A stretch of 64,000 bases of DNA, taken from contig NZ_CM001442.1 in NCBI RefSeq assembly GCF_000244915.1, positions 6,572,001-6,636,000 of the forward strand, in the 5' to 3' direction. The translations under genes and the position numbers were made by a program. The stretch comes from Bradyrhizobium sp. WSM471. Its GTDB lineage: Bacteria > Pseudomonadota > Alphaproteobacteria > Rhizobiales > Xanthobacteraceae. The notes below the pieces were generated by a model. The model was not told the DNA's origin. It was given only the letters and a program-made list of their open reading frames with translations, and ran no database searches. Below, in pieces: positions 44,211 through 53,073 of the stretch (the first letter of the stretch is position 1; each line of letters opens with the position of its first letter).

Positions 44211-45692
44211 TCAATGCAGGTGCAGGATCGGCGCGAACGGCAGCAGCGTCAGCAGCACGAACAGCGGAATGAGCACCGCGCCGGCGCGCACGAAATAACC
44301 GAAGAAGCTCGGCATCTCGATGCCGTTCTCGCTGGCGATGCTGCTCACCATGAAGTTCGGCGCATTACCGATATAGGTGAGCGCGCCCATGTAGACTGCG
44401 CCCATGGAGATGGAGGCGAGCGTGCCCGAGAGCTCGTGCATCAGCACCTGCGGGTCGCCGCCGGCGAGCTCGAAGAACAACAGATAGGTCGGCGCATTGT
44501 CGAGGAACGCCGACATCAGACCGGTGAACCAGAAATAGGCAACCTCGCGCGGCGTGCCGTCCGGTGAGGTCACGGCCGACAACAGCCAGGCGAACGCGCC
44601 GTGATGGCCGGCATCGAGCATGGCGATGACCGGAATGATCGCGATAAAAATGCCGGCGAACAGCTTTGCGACTTCGCGGATCGGCTCCCAGGTGAAGCCG
44701 TTGGCCTGCCTGTGCTCGTCCGGCGTCAACCACACCGACAGGCCCGCTATGGCCAAAAGGGCCGCGTTGCGGGCGATGTCTTCCAGCTCCAGCCTGGTTC
44801 CGAGAATGTCGAAGGCGATGCCGGGCTTCCACATTGCCGAGGCCAGCAGGCTCCCGACGATGGCTGCGATCAGCACCAGGTTGACGAGGCCGCGGATGCG
44901 GACGGGCTTCGCGGCGCCGGCGGCGCCGGGCAAGGGTTCGCTACGGAAGCGCCAGACGTCGATGACGACGAAAATCGCGAGCAGCAGTCCGGCAACGATC
45001 GCCGTCTGCAGCCAGATGGTCCGCGTGGTCCAGAAGAAGTCGACGCCATGAAGGAAGCCGACGAACAGCGGGGGATCGCCGAGCGGGCTCAGCGCGCCGC
45101 CGACGTTGGCGACCAGGATGATGAAGAAGATGACGACATGGGCGTTGTAGCGCCGCGGCCGGTTGGCGCGGATCAGAGGGCGGATCAGGATCATGGCCGC
45201 CCCCGTGGTGCCGACGACGCTCGCCATCGCCGTACCGAGCGCGAGGATGCCGGCGTTGGCCGCCGGTGTCGCCTTGATGTCGCCCGTCACGAGAATGCCC
45301 CCCGCCACGACATAGAGCGAGAACAGCAGCACGATGAAGCCGAGATATTCGGCGAGCATGGCGTGAACGAGCGCGGCCAACGTCGCCATGCTCCCGGCAA
45401 GGATGACCAGCGAGGCGAGTGCCAGCAGCGACCAGGCCGCGGCGATCTTGCCGTAATGATGGTGCCAGACTTTTGCAAAGAGCAGCGGGCCGAGCGCGAT
45501 CGACAGCAGGAGGCCGGCAAAGGGCAGCGCATAGGGCCAGCGCATCGCCGCGCCGTCGAGCCCGGCCGCCGCCCATGCGTGCTGTGGCAACAACACGACG
45601 AGGAGTGCGGCGATGAACCCGCTCGCGCGCCGAACGACAAGCCATCTAGGAAGCAATGAAGCGCCTCGCCGTTTCAATCGCACCGAACGCAT
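44211..45692 (-). CDS. Sodium:proton antiporter, NhaD-like (ion transporter superfamily)
   Basis: The 493-residue protein has about 12 membrane segments. Conserved motifs of the NhaD branch are visible: T-G-A-A-M-I-L-I-R-P, A-N-V-G-G-A-L-S-P-L-G-D-P-P-L-F, F-L-D-N-A-P-T-Y-L and Y-I-G-N-A-P-N-F. The start is uncertain: ATG at 45692 overlaps the upstream hydrolase gene by 47 bases, while GTG at 45683 or TTG at 45656 (with GGCGAGGCG upstream) are alternatives. It lies in the same orientation as the ChaA-type gene and probably shares a cation-homeostasis role. Confidence 0.83.
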   Translation of the reverse strand: MRSVRLKRRGASLLPRWLVVRRASGFIAALLVVLLPQHAWAAAGLDGAAMRWPYALPFAGLLLSIALGPLLFAKVWHHHYGKIAAAWSLLALASLVILAGSMATLAALVHAMLAEYLGFIVLLFSLYVVAGGILVTGDIKATPAANAGILALGTAMASVVGTTGAAMILIRPLIRANRPRRYNAHVVIFFIILVANVGGALSPLGDPPLFVGFLHGVDFFWTTRTIWLQTAIVAGLLLAIFVVIDVWRFRSEPLPGAAGAAKPVRIRGLVNLVLIAAIVGSLLASAMWKPGIAFDILGTRLELEDIARNAALLAIAGLSVWLTPDEHRQANGFTWEPIREVAKLFAGIFIAIIPVIAMLDAGHHGAFAWLLSAVTSPDGTPREVAYFWFTGLMSAFLDNAPTYLLFFELAGGDPQVLMHELSGTLASISMGAVYMGALTYIGNAPNFMVSSIASENGIEMPSFFGYFVRAGAVLIPLFVLLTLLPFAPILHLH

Positions 45693-46443
45693 CGAGATTG
45701 TCGTGTCCACCGCCTGCAAAGGGAACGAACTGCTTCGGTTCGTGCGCAAGCGCGAACAGACGCTCTCCGAACACGATCGAAATGGCAAGGTCATTGGTGC
45801 CATGCATCACCAATAGCGGCACAGTGACGCGCGGGATACGCTCGTCGGAATGAAATGGATCGCGCATCAGCAGACGCACCGGAACGAACCAGAACGATGA
45901 AGCTGCAATATCGGCCGTCGATGTATAGGGAGCTTCCAGGATGAGTTTTCCAACACGATGCTCCGAAGCGATCGCGACCGCCACGCCGGTCCCGAGCGAA
46001 AAGCCCCAGGCGGCGATTCGTTCCGCCGCGTAGCGCGCGGTGGTGAAGGCGTAGGCGGCCGCGGCATCGCGCAGCAGGCCCGCCTCGCTCGGCGCCCCGC
46101 TTGAGCCGGCATAGCCGCGATAGGACAGCGCGACGAGGCCGGTGCCGTCCGCCGTCATGGCCTTGAAACGGCTGATGCAACCGGCGAGATAATCGCCATT
46201 GCCCGGGAAATACAGGATCACGGGACGGCCGGGCTTCGCCGGCACGTGCCAGACGATGACCTTCTCGCCATCGGAGGTCGTCAGGACGTGCTCTTCGGCC
46301 TCAGGGAGGCCTGCGGCGTCCGGCGCGGTGCGGCCGACGGGCGGGATCGGAAACAGCATCTCGCGCTGCCTGACATACAGCACGAGGAGACCGGCGCAAT
46401 AGACGGTCACGAGCAGGATGGCGATCCACTTGACGATGATCAT
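45646..46443 (-). CDS. Membrane-anchored alpha/beta hydrolase (ABHD13/BEM46 type)
   Basis: This 265-residue protein has one N-terminal transmembrane helix (about 3-23) and a serine-hydrolase domain with the nucleophile G-F-S-L-G-T-G (Ser149), an acid in M-H-G-T-N-D-L-A and a catalytic His in G-G-G-H-D-N-L. The Y-F-P-G-N-G-D-Y oxyanion region is typical of BEM46/ABHD13/17-like proteins. The substrate is unknown. Its 3' end overlaps the antiporter start, indicating an operon. Confidence 0.88.
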   Translation of the reverse strand: MIIVKWIAILLVTVYCAGLLVLYVRQREMLFPIPPVGRTAPDAAGLPEAEEHVLTTSDGEKVIVWHVPAKPGRPVILYFPGNGDYLAGCISRFKAMTADGTGLVALSYRGYAGSSGAPSEAGLLRDAAAAYAFTTARYAAERIAAWGFSLGTGVAVAIASEHRVGKLILEAPYTSTADIAASSFWFVPVRLLMRDPFHSDERIPRVTVPLLVMHGTNDLAISIVFGERLFALAHEPKQFVPFAGGGHDNLDAFGAIETARRFIAS

Positions 46444-46599
46444 GGTGACGCGGCTTGGCCCCGGTTGAGGGCTTGCACCGGCTCCGCAGCAATTTCATGA
46501 CACCGCCCCAAGGCGCGCCGACCGCACGCCGCCTGGTGAGCGGTGTGCCATGCGACGCGCTGCTCGCGCGTCGCTTTGGCAATGGCCCCCTTGCCCGCG

Positions 46600-47997
46600 C
46601 TACATCGCCTTGACGATGTTCTCGGTGACCTTCTTGGCGTCGCCGAGCAGCATCATGGTGTTGTCGCGATAGAACAGCGGATTGTCGATGCCGGCATAGC
46701 CCGAAGCGAGAGAGCGCTTGATGAACATCACGGTGCCGGCCTTCCAGACCTGGAGCACGGGCATGCCGTAGATCGGCGAGGTCTTGTCCTCTTCCGCCGC
46801 CGGATTGGTGACGTCGTTGGCGCCGATCACGAAAGCGATGTCGGCCTGCGCGAATTCGGAGTTGATGTCCTCGAGCTCGAACACCTCGTCATAGGGCACG
46901 TTGGCTTCAGCCAGCAGCACGTTCATGTGGCCGGGCATGCGGCCGGCGACCGGGTGAATGGCGTATTTCACCTCGACGCCTTCCTTCTTCAGGATATCGC
47001 CCATTTCGCGCAGCGCATGCTGAGCCTGCGCCACCGCCATGCCGTAGCCAGGCACGATGATGACCTTCTGCGCGTTCTTCATGATGAAGGCGGCATCGTC
47101 GGCCGAGCCGAGCTTGGCCGGCTTCTGCTCGCCGCCGCCACCGCCGGCCGCCGCGGTCTCGCCGCCGAAGCCGCCGAGAATGACCGAGATGAAGGAGCGG
47201 TTCATCGCGTGGCACATGATGTAGGACAGGATCGCGCCGCTTGATCCCACCAGCGCGCCGGTGATGATCAGCGCGGAATTGCCGAGGGTGAAGCCGATGC
47301 CGGCCGCGGCCCAGCCCGAGTACGAGTTCAGCATCGAAATCACGACCGGCATGTCGGCGCCGCCGATCGGGATGATCATGAGGACACCGAGCGCCAGCGC
47401 GATGATGACGATCAGCCAGAAGTCGAGCGCGCTGCCCGTCATTACCAGCCCGACGATGAAGACGACGAGCGCGATCGCGAGCGCGATGTTGATGATGTGA
47501 CGGAACGGCAGGATGATCGGCGAACCACTCATCCGCGCGGACAATTTCAGGAACGCGATCACCGAGCCGGTGAAGGTCAGCGCGCCGATGGCGACGCCAA
47601 GCGACATCTCGACCAGGCTCTGCGCATGGATGTTGCCGGGCGTACCGATGTCGAACGCCTCGGGCGCGTAGAACGCGCCGGCGGCGACCAGCACCGCGGC
47701 CATGCCGACCAGCGAGTGGAAGGCGGCGACCAGCTCCGGCATCGAGGTCATCGGCACGCGGCGCGCGATCACCGCGCCGATCGAACCGCCGATGGCGATA
47801 CCGAGGATCACCAGCACCCAGGCGAGACCGTCTGCGGGCGGATGGTTGGCCAGCGTGGTGGCGACCGCGATCGCCATGCCGATCATGCCGAACAGATTGC
47901 CCTGCCGCGACGAAGCCGGGCTTGAAAGCCCGCGCAGCGACAGGATGAACAGCACTCCCGCCACGAGATACAAAAATGCAGAGAGGTTGGCGCTCAT
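46600..47997 (-). CDS. pntB: NAD(P) transhydrogenase subunit beta
   Basis: This 465-residue subunit carries the NADP(H)-binding domain III (about 290-465, with V-I-I-V-P-G-Y-G-M-A-V-A-Q-A-Q and the later N-D-V-T-N-P-A motif) and about nine membrane segments of domain II. The complex uses the proton gradient to reduce NADP+ with NADH. It is the last gene of pntAA-pntAB-pntB, read from 49493 down, with small gaps, and has normal length. Confidence 0.96.
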   Translation of the reverse strand: MSANLSAFLYLVAGVLFILSLRGLSSPASSRQGNLFGMIGMAIAVATTLANHPPADGLAWVLVILGIAIGGSIGAVIARRVPMTSMPELVAAFHSLVGMAAVLVAAGAFYAPEAFDIGTPGNIHAQSLVEMSLGVAIGALTFTGSVIAFLKLSARMSGSPIILPFRHIINIALAIALVVFIVGLVMTGSALDFWLIVIIALALGVLMIIPIGGADMPVVISMLNSYSGWAAAGIGFTLGNSALIITGALVGSSGAILSYIMCHAMNRSFISVILGGFGGETAAAGGGGGEQKPAKLGSADDAAFIMKNAQKVIIVPGYGMAVAQAQHALREMGDILKKEGVEVKYAIHPVAGRMPGHMNVLLAEANVPYDEVFELEDINSEFAQADIAFVIGANDVTNPAAEEDKTSPIYGMPVLQVWKAGTVMFIKRSLASGYAGIDNPLFYRDNTMMLLGDAKKVTENIVKAM

Positions 47998-48036
47998 CTC
48001 AGGTCCCCATTGATCCCATCAGCCCGAGGTGGCCGC

Positions 48037-48354
48037 TCACTTCGGCTTCTTCTTGTACATCCCCAGCATGCGCTGGGTGACAAGGAAGCCGCCGAAGATA
48101 TTGATGCAGGCAAAAATCAAAGCAACGAAGCCGAAGGCGCGCGCCCAGCCCGAGCCGCTCGAAACATTCGCAACTCCGCCGGCGAGCAGCGCGCCGACCA
48201 CGATCACCGAGGAGATCGCGTTGGTGACGCTCATCAGCGGCGTATGCAGCGCAGGGGTCACCGACCACACCACGAAATAGCCGACGAAGACCGCGAGAAC
48301 GAAGATCGACAGCCGGAAGACGAAGGGGTCGACGACCTGTGCAACATGCTCCAT
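48037..48354 (-). CDS. pntAB: NAD(P) transhydrogenase subunit alpha part 2
   Basis: The 105-residue protein supplies the membrane helices of the alpha subunit when that subunit is split, as in alphaproteobacteria and Rhodospirillum. It has three hydrophobic segments and the [24 protein letters not shown] motif that is highly conserved in domain II. It lies 11 bases after the pntAA stop and 39 bases before pntB. Confidence 0.95.
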   Translation of the reverse strand: MEHVAQVVDPFVFRLSIFVLAVFVGYFVVWSVTPALHTPLMSVTNAISSVIVVGALLAGGVANVSSGSGWARAFGFVALIFACINIFGGFLVTQRMLGMYKKKPK

Positions 48355-48365
48355 GACGGCTCTCC

Positions 48366-49493
48366 TTACGCTTTCGGCTGGAAATTCGGGTGGATGACGG
48401 CGCCGTCCCTGGTCAGCGCGGTCGCCTTGACGAGTTCGTCGTCCCAGTTCACGGCCAGCGCCTTGCTGGTCTTGTCGACCATCGTTTCGATGAAGTTGAA
48501 CAAATTCCGGGCGTAGAGGCTGGAGGCCGACGCCGCGACGCGGCCGGCGACGTTGGTGTAGCCGACGATCTTGATGCCATCGACATCGGCGACCTCGCCC
48601 GCCTTGACGCCTTCGACATTGCCGCCGCGCTCGACGGCGAGATCGACCAGCACCGACCCCGGCTTCATCGACCTGACCATGTCGGCGGTGACGAGCTTCG
48701 GGGCCGGCCGGCCCGGAATCAGCGCGGTGGTGATGACGATGTCCTGCTTCTTGATGTGCTCGGCGGTGAGCGCGGCCTGCTTGGCCTGGTACTCCTTGGA
48801 CATTTCCTTGGCGTAGCCGCCGGCGGTCTGCGCGTTCTTGAATTCCTCGTCCTCGACGGCGAGGAATTTCGCACCGAGCGATTCGACCTGCTCCTTGGTG
48901 GCGGGCCGGACGTCGGTCGCGGTGACGACGGCGCCGAGACGGCGCGCGGTCGCGATCGCCTGGAGGCCGGCGACGCCGACGCCCATCACGAACACTTTGG
49001 CGGCGGGCACCGTGCCGGCTGCGGTCATCATCATCGGGAAGGCGCGTCCGAAGGCCTCGGCGCCCTCGATCACGGCGCGGTAGCCGGCAAGGTTGGCCTG
49101 CGAGGACAGCACGTCCATCACCTGCGCGCGCGTGATGCGCGGCATCAATTCCATCGCGAAGGCGGAGACGCCGGCATCGGCGATCGTCTTCAGCGCGGCC
49201 TCGTTGCCGTAGGGGTCCATGATGGCGATGACGAGCGCGCCGCGCTTGTACTGTGCCAACTCGGAGGCTTCAGGGCGCCTCACCTTGATGATGATGTCGG
49301 CATCCTTCAGCGCGTCGGCGCTGACGGTGGCGCCCACGGCAGCGAATTCGGAGTCCGGCAGGCCCGACTTGAGGCCGGCGCCCGGCTCGACCGCGATCTC
49401 GGCGCCCAACGCCTTGAACTTCTTCACCGTATCCGGCGAAGCGGCGACCCGCGGCTCCGACGGATCGATTTCCTTGGCAACGGCGATCTTCAT
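48366..49493 (-). CDS. pntAA: NAD(P) transhydrogenase subunit alpha part 1 (Re/Si-specific)
   Basis: The 375-residue soluble domain I binds NAD(H). The alanine-dehydrogenase-like fold shows V-A-K-E near the N-terminus, [17 protein letters not shown] (NAD-binding) and [10 protein letters not shown]. The start at 49493 has GGAGGG upstream; a longer frame to 49526 is unlikely. First gene of the three-gene transhydrogenase operon, which probably supplies NADPH. Confidence 0.95.
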   Translation of the reverse strand: MKIAVAKEIDPSEPRVAASPDTVKKFKALGAEIAVEPGAGLKSGLPDSEFAAVGATVSADALKDADIIIKVRRPEASELAQYKRGALVIAIMDPYGNEAALKTIADAGVSAFAMELMPRITRAQVMDVLSSQANLAGYRAVIEGAEAFGRAFPMMMTAAGTVPAAKVFVMGVGVAGLQAIATARRLGAVVTATDVRPATKEQVESLGAKFLAVEDEEFKNAQTAGGYAKEMSKEYQAKQAALTAEHIKKQDIVITTALIPGRPAPKLVTADMVRSMKPGSVLVDLAVERGGNVEGVKAGEVADVDGIKIVGYTNVAGRVAASASSLYARNLFNFIETMVDKTSKALAVNWDDELVKATALTRDGAVIHPNFQPKA

Positions 49494-49630
49494 AGGCCCT
49501 CCGGCGACGCGGGAAAGAGCGCGCACGCGAACTTAGCGTTACTCCCGCAACGTTGGATACCGGTTTTCAATCCGGCTTGATTGCAAATTTTATGGGCACC
49601 GACGACGCTGGCGGTGCTGCAAGCGATGGA

Positions 49631-49783
49631 TCAGGTCAGGAAGATCGCCATCAGGATCACGATAAGCGCGACCGAGACCGTGCCGTACTTCACCAGCTTG
49701 ATGAAGCCCTCGTAGGTCTGCTCGTGGGCAACGTAGTCGTTGCCGTCGGCGGTGCTGTACGCCACTTCGCTATGGTCAGCCAT
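49631..49783 (-). CDS. aa3-type cytochrome c oxidase subunit IV (50 residues)
   Basis: This short gene encodes M-A-D-H-S-E-V-A-Y at the N-terminus, then a Tyr/His/Glu-containing middle (D-Y-V-A-H-E-Q-T-Y-E-G-F-I-K-L-V-K) and one C-terminal transmembrane helix (V-S-V-A-L-I-V-I-L-M-A-I-F-L-T). This is the pattern of the bacterial aa3-oxidase subunit IV family, an accessory subunit of the terminal oxidase. TGGGGAC precedes the ATG at 49783. It is upstream of pntAA on the same strand, 137 bases away, and could be part of the same transcript. The large oxidase subunits are not in the window. Confidence 0.8.
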   Translation of the reverse strand: MADHSEVAYSTADGNDYVAHEQTYEGFIKLVKYGTVSVALIVILMAIFLT

Positions 49784-49969
49784 GAATTGTCCCCAGTCGA
49801 AAGTCGAATTTCATGGCTGGGATACCGCAAACTTCCGGGCAGGGCAACGGCACGGAGGCGCGGTTTCCCGGCAAATCAGGTCATTTGGAATTCCAATTGG
49901 CGGAATCCCGCTCAGACCGGTGGTCCGCGCGTTGGGGGCGCTCTCCGGTGCCGCGATCCCCAAGGCCTC

Positions 49970-52861
49970 TCAGCGCAGGCCGAGCGCACGGCGGACTGCG
50001 CCAATCGGCTCCACCTTGCTGTCGCAGAAGTTTCGCTTTGCGCAGCGTTCTCCCGGAACGTTGACGACGATCGCATCCGCGCCGGCGTCCTCAGTGAGGA
50101 AACCGTGCGTCATGTGGAAACCTAGCGCGCGATAGACCTCGAACTGCTCCTCCGAGAAGAACTGGTCACCGGTGGTTTCGTGCGGGAAGGTGTCGTTGCG
50201 GCGTGCATAGTCGCGGATGTAGTCGTTCTCGTCTCCGGTCAGGGACGATTTGATGTACACGAGGTACCCCTTTTCCCCCGAGCCGTAGTCGATGGTGCCG
50301 ACCGCCATGTGCGGTCCGCCCGCCGCGCGCCGGGCCGCCGGCGGGGATTTGGTTGCGTTGCACTTCATCCACTCCAGCGTCGTGTTGCGGATCGGCGTCC
50401 ACGGCAGGTCGATGATGATCCCGAGATCAATGCGCGCATAACGCTGCAGCGTCACCAGGGACGAGAAATTCATCGGCGCATCGGCTTCGGCGTCAACCGC
50501 GATGATCACCTTGCAGCGTCGTCGCAACAACTCGTAGACGCCGAGATTCTCGATGTGTCCGCCGTCCGTCAGGTAGACCGCATCGGCATTCTCGTAAAGC
50601 CGGCCCGAGATCTCAGACCATAGAAACAAAGGGGTCGAGTGGTGCTGCGGCTTGTCCTTTGTCGAGACCCAGCGCGGGTTCTTCAACCAGTACCCCAGGC
50701 GTACGTTGAGGAGCGCCAGGGTCGGGGTCAGGGAGCGGATCGACCCCGAGCCCATGTTCGACGAAGCGGCGGCCCCGGAGATCGCCATCGCGGTCGCAAG
50801 ATCGAGGCCCGGCGCGACCTTCTCGAATGCCGGTGTATTCGCATAACCCGTGGCCTCGCTGCCGACGTGCAGCGGCGAGAATATGAAGAAATCAGCGTTC
50901 CGTCCCCGCCGATTGGCGAAGTCGGATCCTTGGATGTTCAGGGCGGTGTTGATGATGGGATATGGCGAGGCCAGGCTGCTTTTTTTCGATGTCGTGACCG
51001 TCATTGCTCCCGCTGGATCTACGCCGTAGTCCAACTGATGTAACAGACCGCTCAGCTTCTCCTCGTCGAGCGGAAGGAAATCCCTTCCCTGGTCCAGGCT
51101 CGGCATGTTCCGCGACGGCTCCCCGTCAGCGTAGTAGAGCGGATTGAACAAGAAGGCCTTGCTGAGGCGATCACGATAGAGCCGGTGCAACGAATTGGCA
51201 TTCGGCCCGAGAACCCACGACAGGCCGAACAGGGCCGAGCCCGACAAGAAGTAGAGCAGCACCATCCGCCAGCTGACACTGTTGCCGAACTGGTACTTCG
51301 ACCAAGTGAATGTGCCCGGGGACTGCAATGACGCAACGGAAAACAGCCATGCGGGGATGTGCGAGATCGGTCCCACCGGCTTGGAGACGACGACCTTCGC
51401 TTCGCCATTGGTGATCTCTGCCGAGAGCTTGCGCGTCGCCGAGTCGAACCGGACATTTCCCTTGACGTCGACACCGGCCGCGGGCGGCATGGGTTGCACG
51501 CCAGCCGCTCCCCACTCCTCGATCATGGGGTATTGGCGGTAGGCGGCGTCGAGCGTCTTGTCGTTCGCGATGCCCCAATAGCAAAGATAGAGATATCCGA
51601 CCCAGATCAGTAAGGGCAGCGCCAGTCCCGCGACAAGCACGGCTGCTTTCGCCGCATGGGCGAGCAGGCGTGAGCCCAGGTCGGAGGCGCCGGCGCCCTT
51701 CAGCAGGTCGGCGAATTGCTGCCGGAACAGCGTCACGGCCGCCGCAACCGGCGCGGTGATGGCCGCAAGCGATTGGACCCACTTGATTGCAACGCCCCCA
51801 ACGATGCCGCCGGACTGAGCCGTGTTGGCGTCGGCGACATCGAACATCTGGGCGATCATGAAGGGCTGGAATTCGAAGAAGCAGATGGCGGCAAGCAGAA
51901 CGAGATAGGTCGCGCCGACAGTCGACGGATAGCCGCGGAATTCACCTCCCTTGGTCGACGAAATCGATCGCAGCACCGCCCAGCCGAAGAAAAGCACGAG
52001 GCCGAGCAGGAGCGCTGCAAGCGAAAGGCCAAAGTGATCGACATTCAGGCAGCTGGCGATCGCGCAGATGAGTCCCATCGCAAACGCAAGACCCGCCAGG
52101 TAGCGAAACAACTCGCGCCGCCCGACTTCGAAAAGGCGCCCGACCAACAAAAGCAGCAAGGCGGCAACAAGGCCGACAAGAAAGTAGGCAGGCATCAATC
52201 CCAGGCTGGAGAGGGGACCAAGGTTGTGGGTGTCGTCGACGCTCAGCCCGAAGAAATTGGTCGTATAGAGTGACGAGCGTGCGGCGTTGGACAGGATCGT
52301 GATCACGGCAACGAGCAGTACGACCGGCAGCGTCAGGCTCAGATTGGCAACGAGCCCACGCACGACGATTGCGACGCCGGTGATCAGGTCGCGCGCGCCG
52401 GCCGGAACGAGGTAGTTCGAGTAGTTTCGGATGTGGCCCACCGCGGGCGTGTCACTGATCTCATTGGCGCTCCCGGCTCCGGGTGTCGACGTGCTTCCGA
52501 AGACGAAATTCTGCGCCCGCGTCATGGTCGCCGTGAACGAACAGCCGGTGTAACCGCCACCCGAAACGGTCGACAGATAATCGATGTGCTTGATCAGCCC
52601 GTGGTGATTGAAAGCCTGCAAGACGCCGAGGCAGATTGCGGAGGATCGGATCCCGCCGCCCGACAGCGCAAGACCGACCGTATCGATCGCCTTTTCGTCG
52701 CCAGGGTATGCGACGGGATCCATGCCCTGGGCGCGGCGGCGGTTATTGATGGCTGCGAGCTCGCGCTTGACGATCTTGCGGTGCTGCGCCCCCCACAGCT
52801 GCTGTTCCTCGACAGCCCGTGGCGGCTCCACCTTGGTGTCTGGGGCACTGATCCTGGCCAT
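49970..52861 (-). CDS. Large patatin-like lipase with polytopic membrane insert
   Basis: The 963-residue protein has split patatin motifs: the glycine-rich oxyanion loop S-G-G-G-I-R-S (about 67-73), the nucleophile Ser100 in S-T-V-S-G-G-G, and the catalytic Asp766 in L-T-D-G-G-H, which together give the Ser/Asp dyad of patatin-type phospholipases. Between them is an insert with about nine hydrophobic membrane segments (roughly 160-600) and a linker. The start at 52861 has GGGAGG upstream; an in-frame ATG at 52900 is unlikely. Such a lipase embedded in a multispan protein may act on membrane lipids. It is not closely linked to its neighbours. Confidence 0.85.
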   Translation of the reverse strand: MARISAPDTKVEPPRAVEEQQLWGAQHRKIVKRELAAINNRRRAQGMDPVAYPGDEKAIDTVGLALSGGGIRSSAICLGVLQAFNHHGLIKHIDYLSTVSGGGYTGCSFTATMTRAQNFVFGSTSTPGAGSANEISDTPAVGHIRNYSNYLVPAGARDLITGVAIVVRGLVANLSLTLPVVLLVAVITILSNAARSSLYTTNFFGLSVDDTHNLGPLSSLGLMPAYFLVGLVAALLLLLVGRLFEVGRRELFRYLAGLAFAMGLICAIASCLNVDHFGLSLAALLLGLVLFFGWAVLRSISSTKGGEFRGYPSTVGATYLVLLAAICFFEFQPFMIAQMFDVADANTAQSGGIVGGVAIKWVQSLAAITAPVAAAVTLFRQQFADLLKGAGASDLGSRLLAHAAKAAVLVAGLALPLLIWVGYLYLCYWGIANDKTLDAAYRQYPMIEEWGAAGVQPMPPAAGVDVKGNVRFDSATRKLSAEITNGEAKVVVSKPVGPISHIPAWLFSVASLQSPGTFTWSKYQFGNSVSWRMVLLYFLSGSALFGLSWVLGPNANSLHRLYRDRLSKAFLFNPLYYADGEPSRNMPSLDQGRDFLPLDEEKLSGLLHQLDYGVDPAGAMTVTTSKKSSLASPYPIINTALNIQGSDFANRRGRNADFFIFSPLHVGSEATGYANTPAFEKVAPGLDLATAMAISGAAASSNMGSGSIRSLTPTLALLNVRLGYWLKNPRWVSTKDKPQHHSTPLFLWSEISGRLYENADAVYLTDGGHIENLGVYELLRRRCKVIIAVDAEADAPMNFSSLVTLQRYARIDLGIIIDLPWTPIRNTTLEWMKCNATKSPPAARRAAGGPHMAVGTIDYGSGEKGYLVYIKSSLTGDENDYIRDYARRNDTFPHETTGDQFFSEEQFEVYRALGFHMTHGFLTEDAGADAIVVNVPGERCAKRNFCDSKVEPIGAVRRALGLR

Positions 52862-53073
52862 GTTCGCCTCCCTGGCCGAGCATACCACGACGATCAACAA
52901 TCATAGATTGCATTGCAGATCGAACCCGTCTGCAAGAATTAGTCTTGCCCCAGGCACAAACGTTCAATGTGCAGGGCGGGATCTATGCAACCCGCTTCGC
53001 CCGTCGTCGGAACAACGCGACGCTCGGACGGCCGACCTGACCTGCTCGCTGCAGCGCCGAAGACGGTTCGGGC

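Noticed and set aside
42668..44272. 534-codon plus-strand frame across the cupin and ChaA genes
   Set aside because: His/Asp/Arg-rich translation typical of antisense shadows, crossing two real genes and an intergenic gap.
46552..46574. GCGACGCG/CGCGTCGC hairpin as the pntB terminator
   Set aside because: On the minus strand, where pntB is transcribed, the stem has no T-run; it may still be a weak structure.
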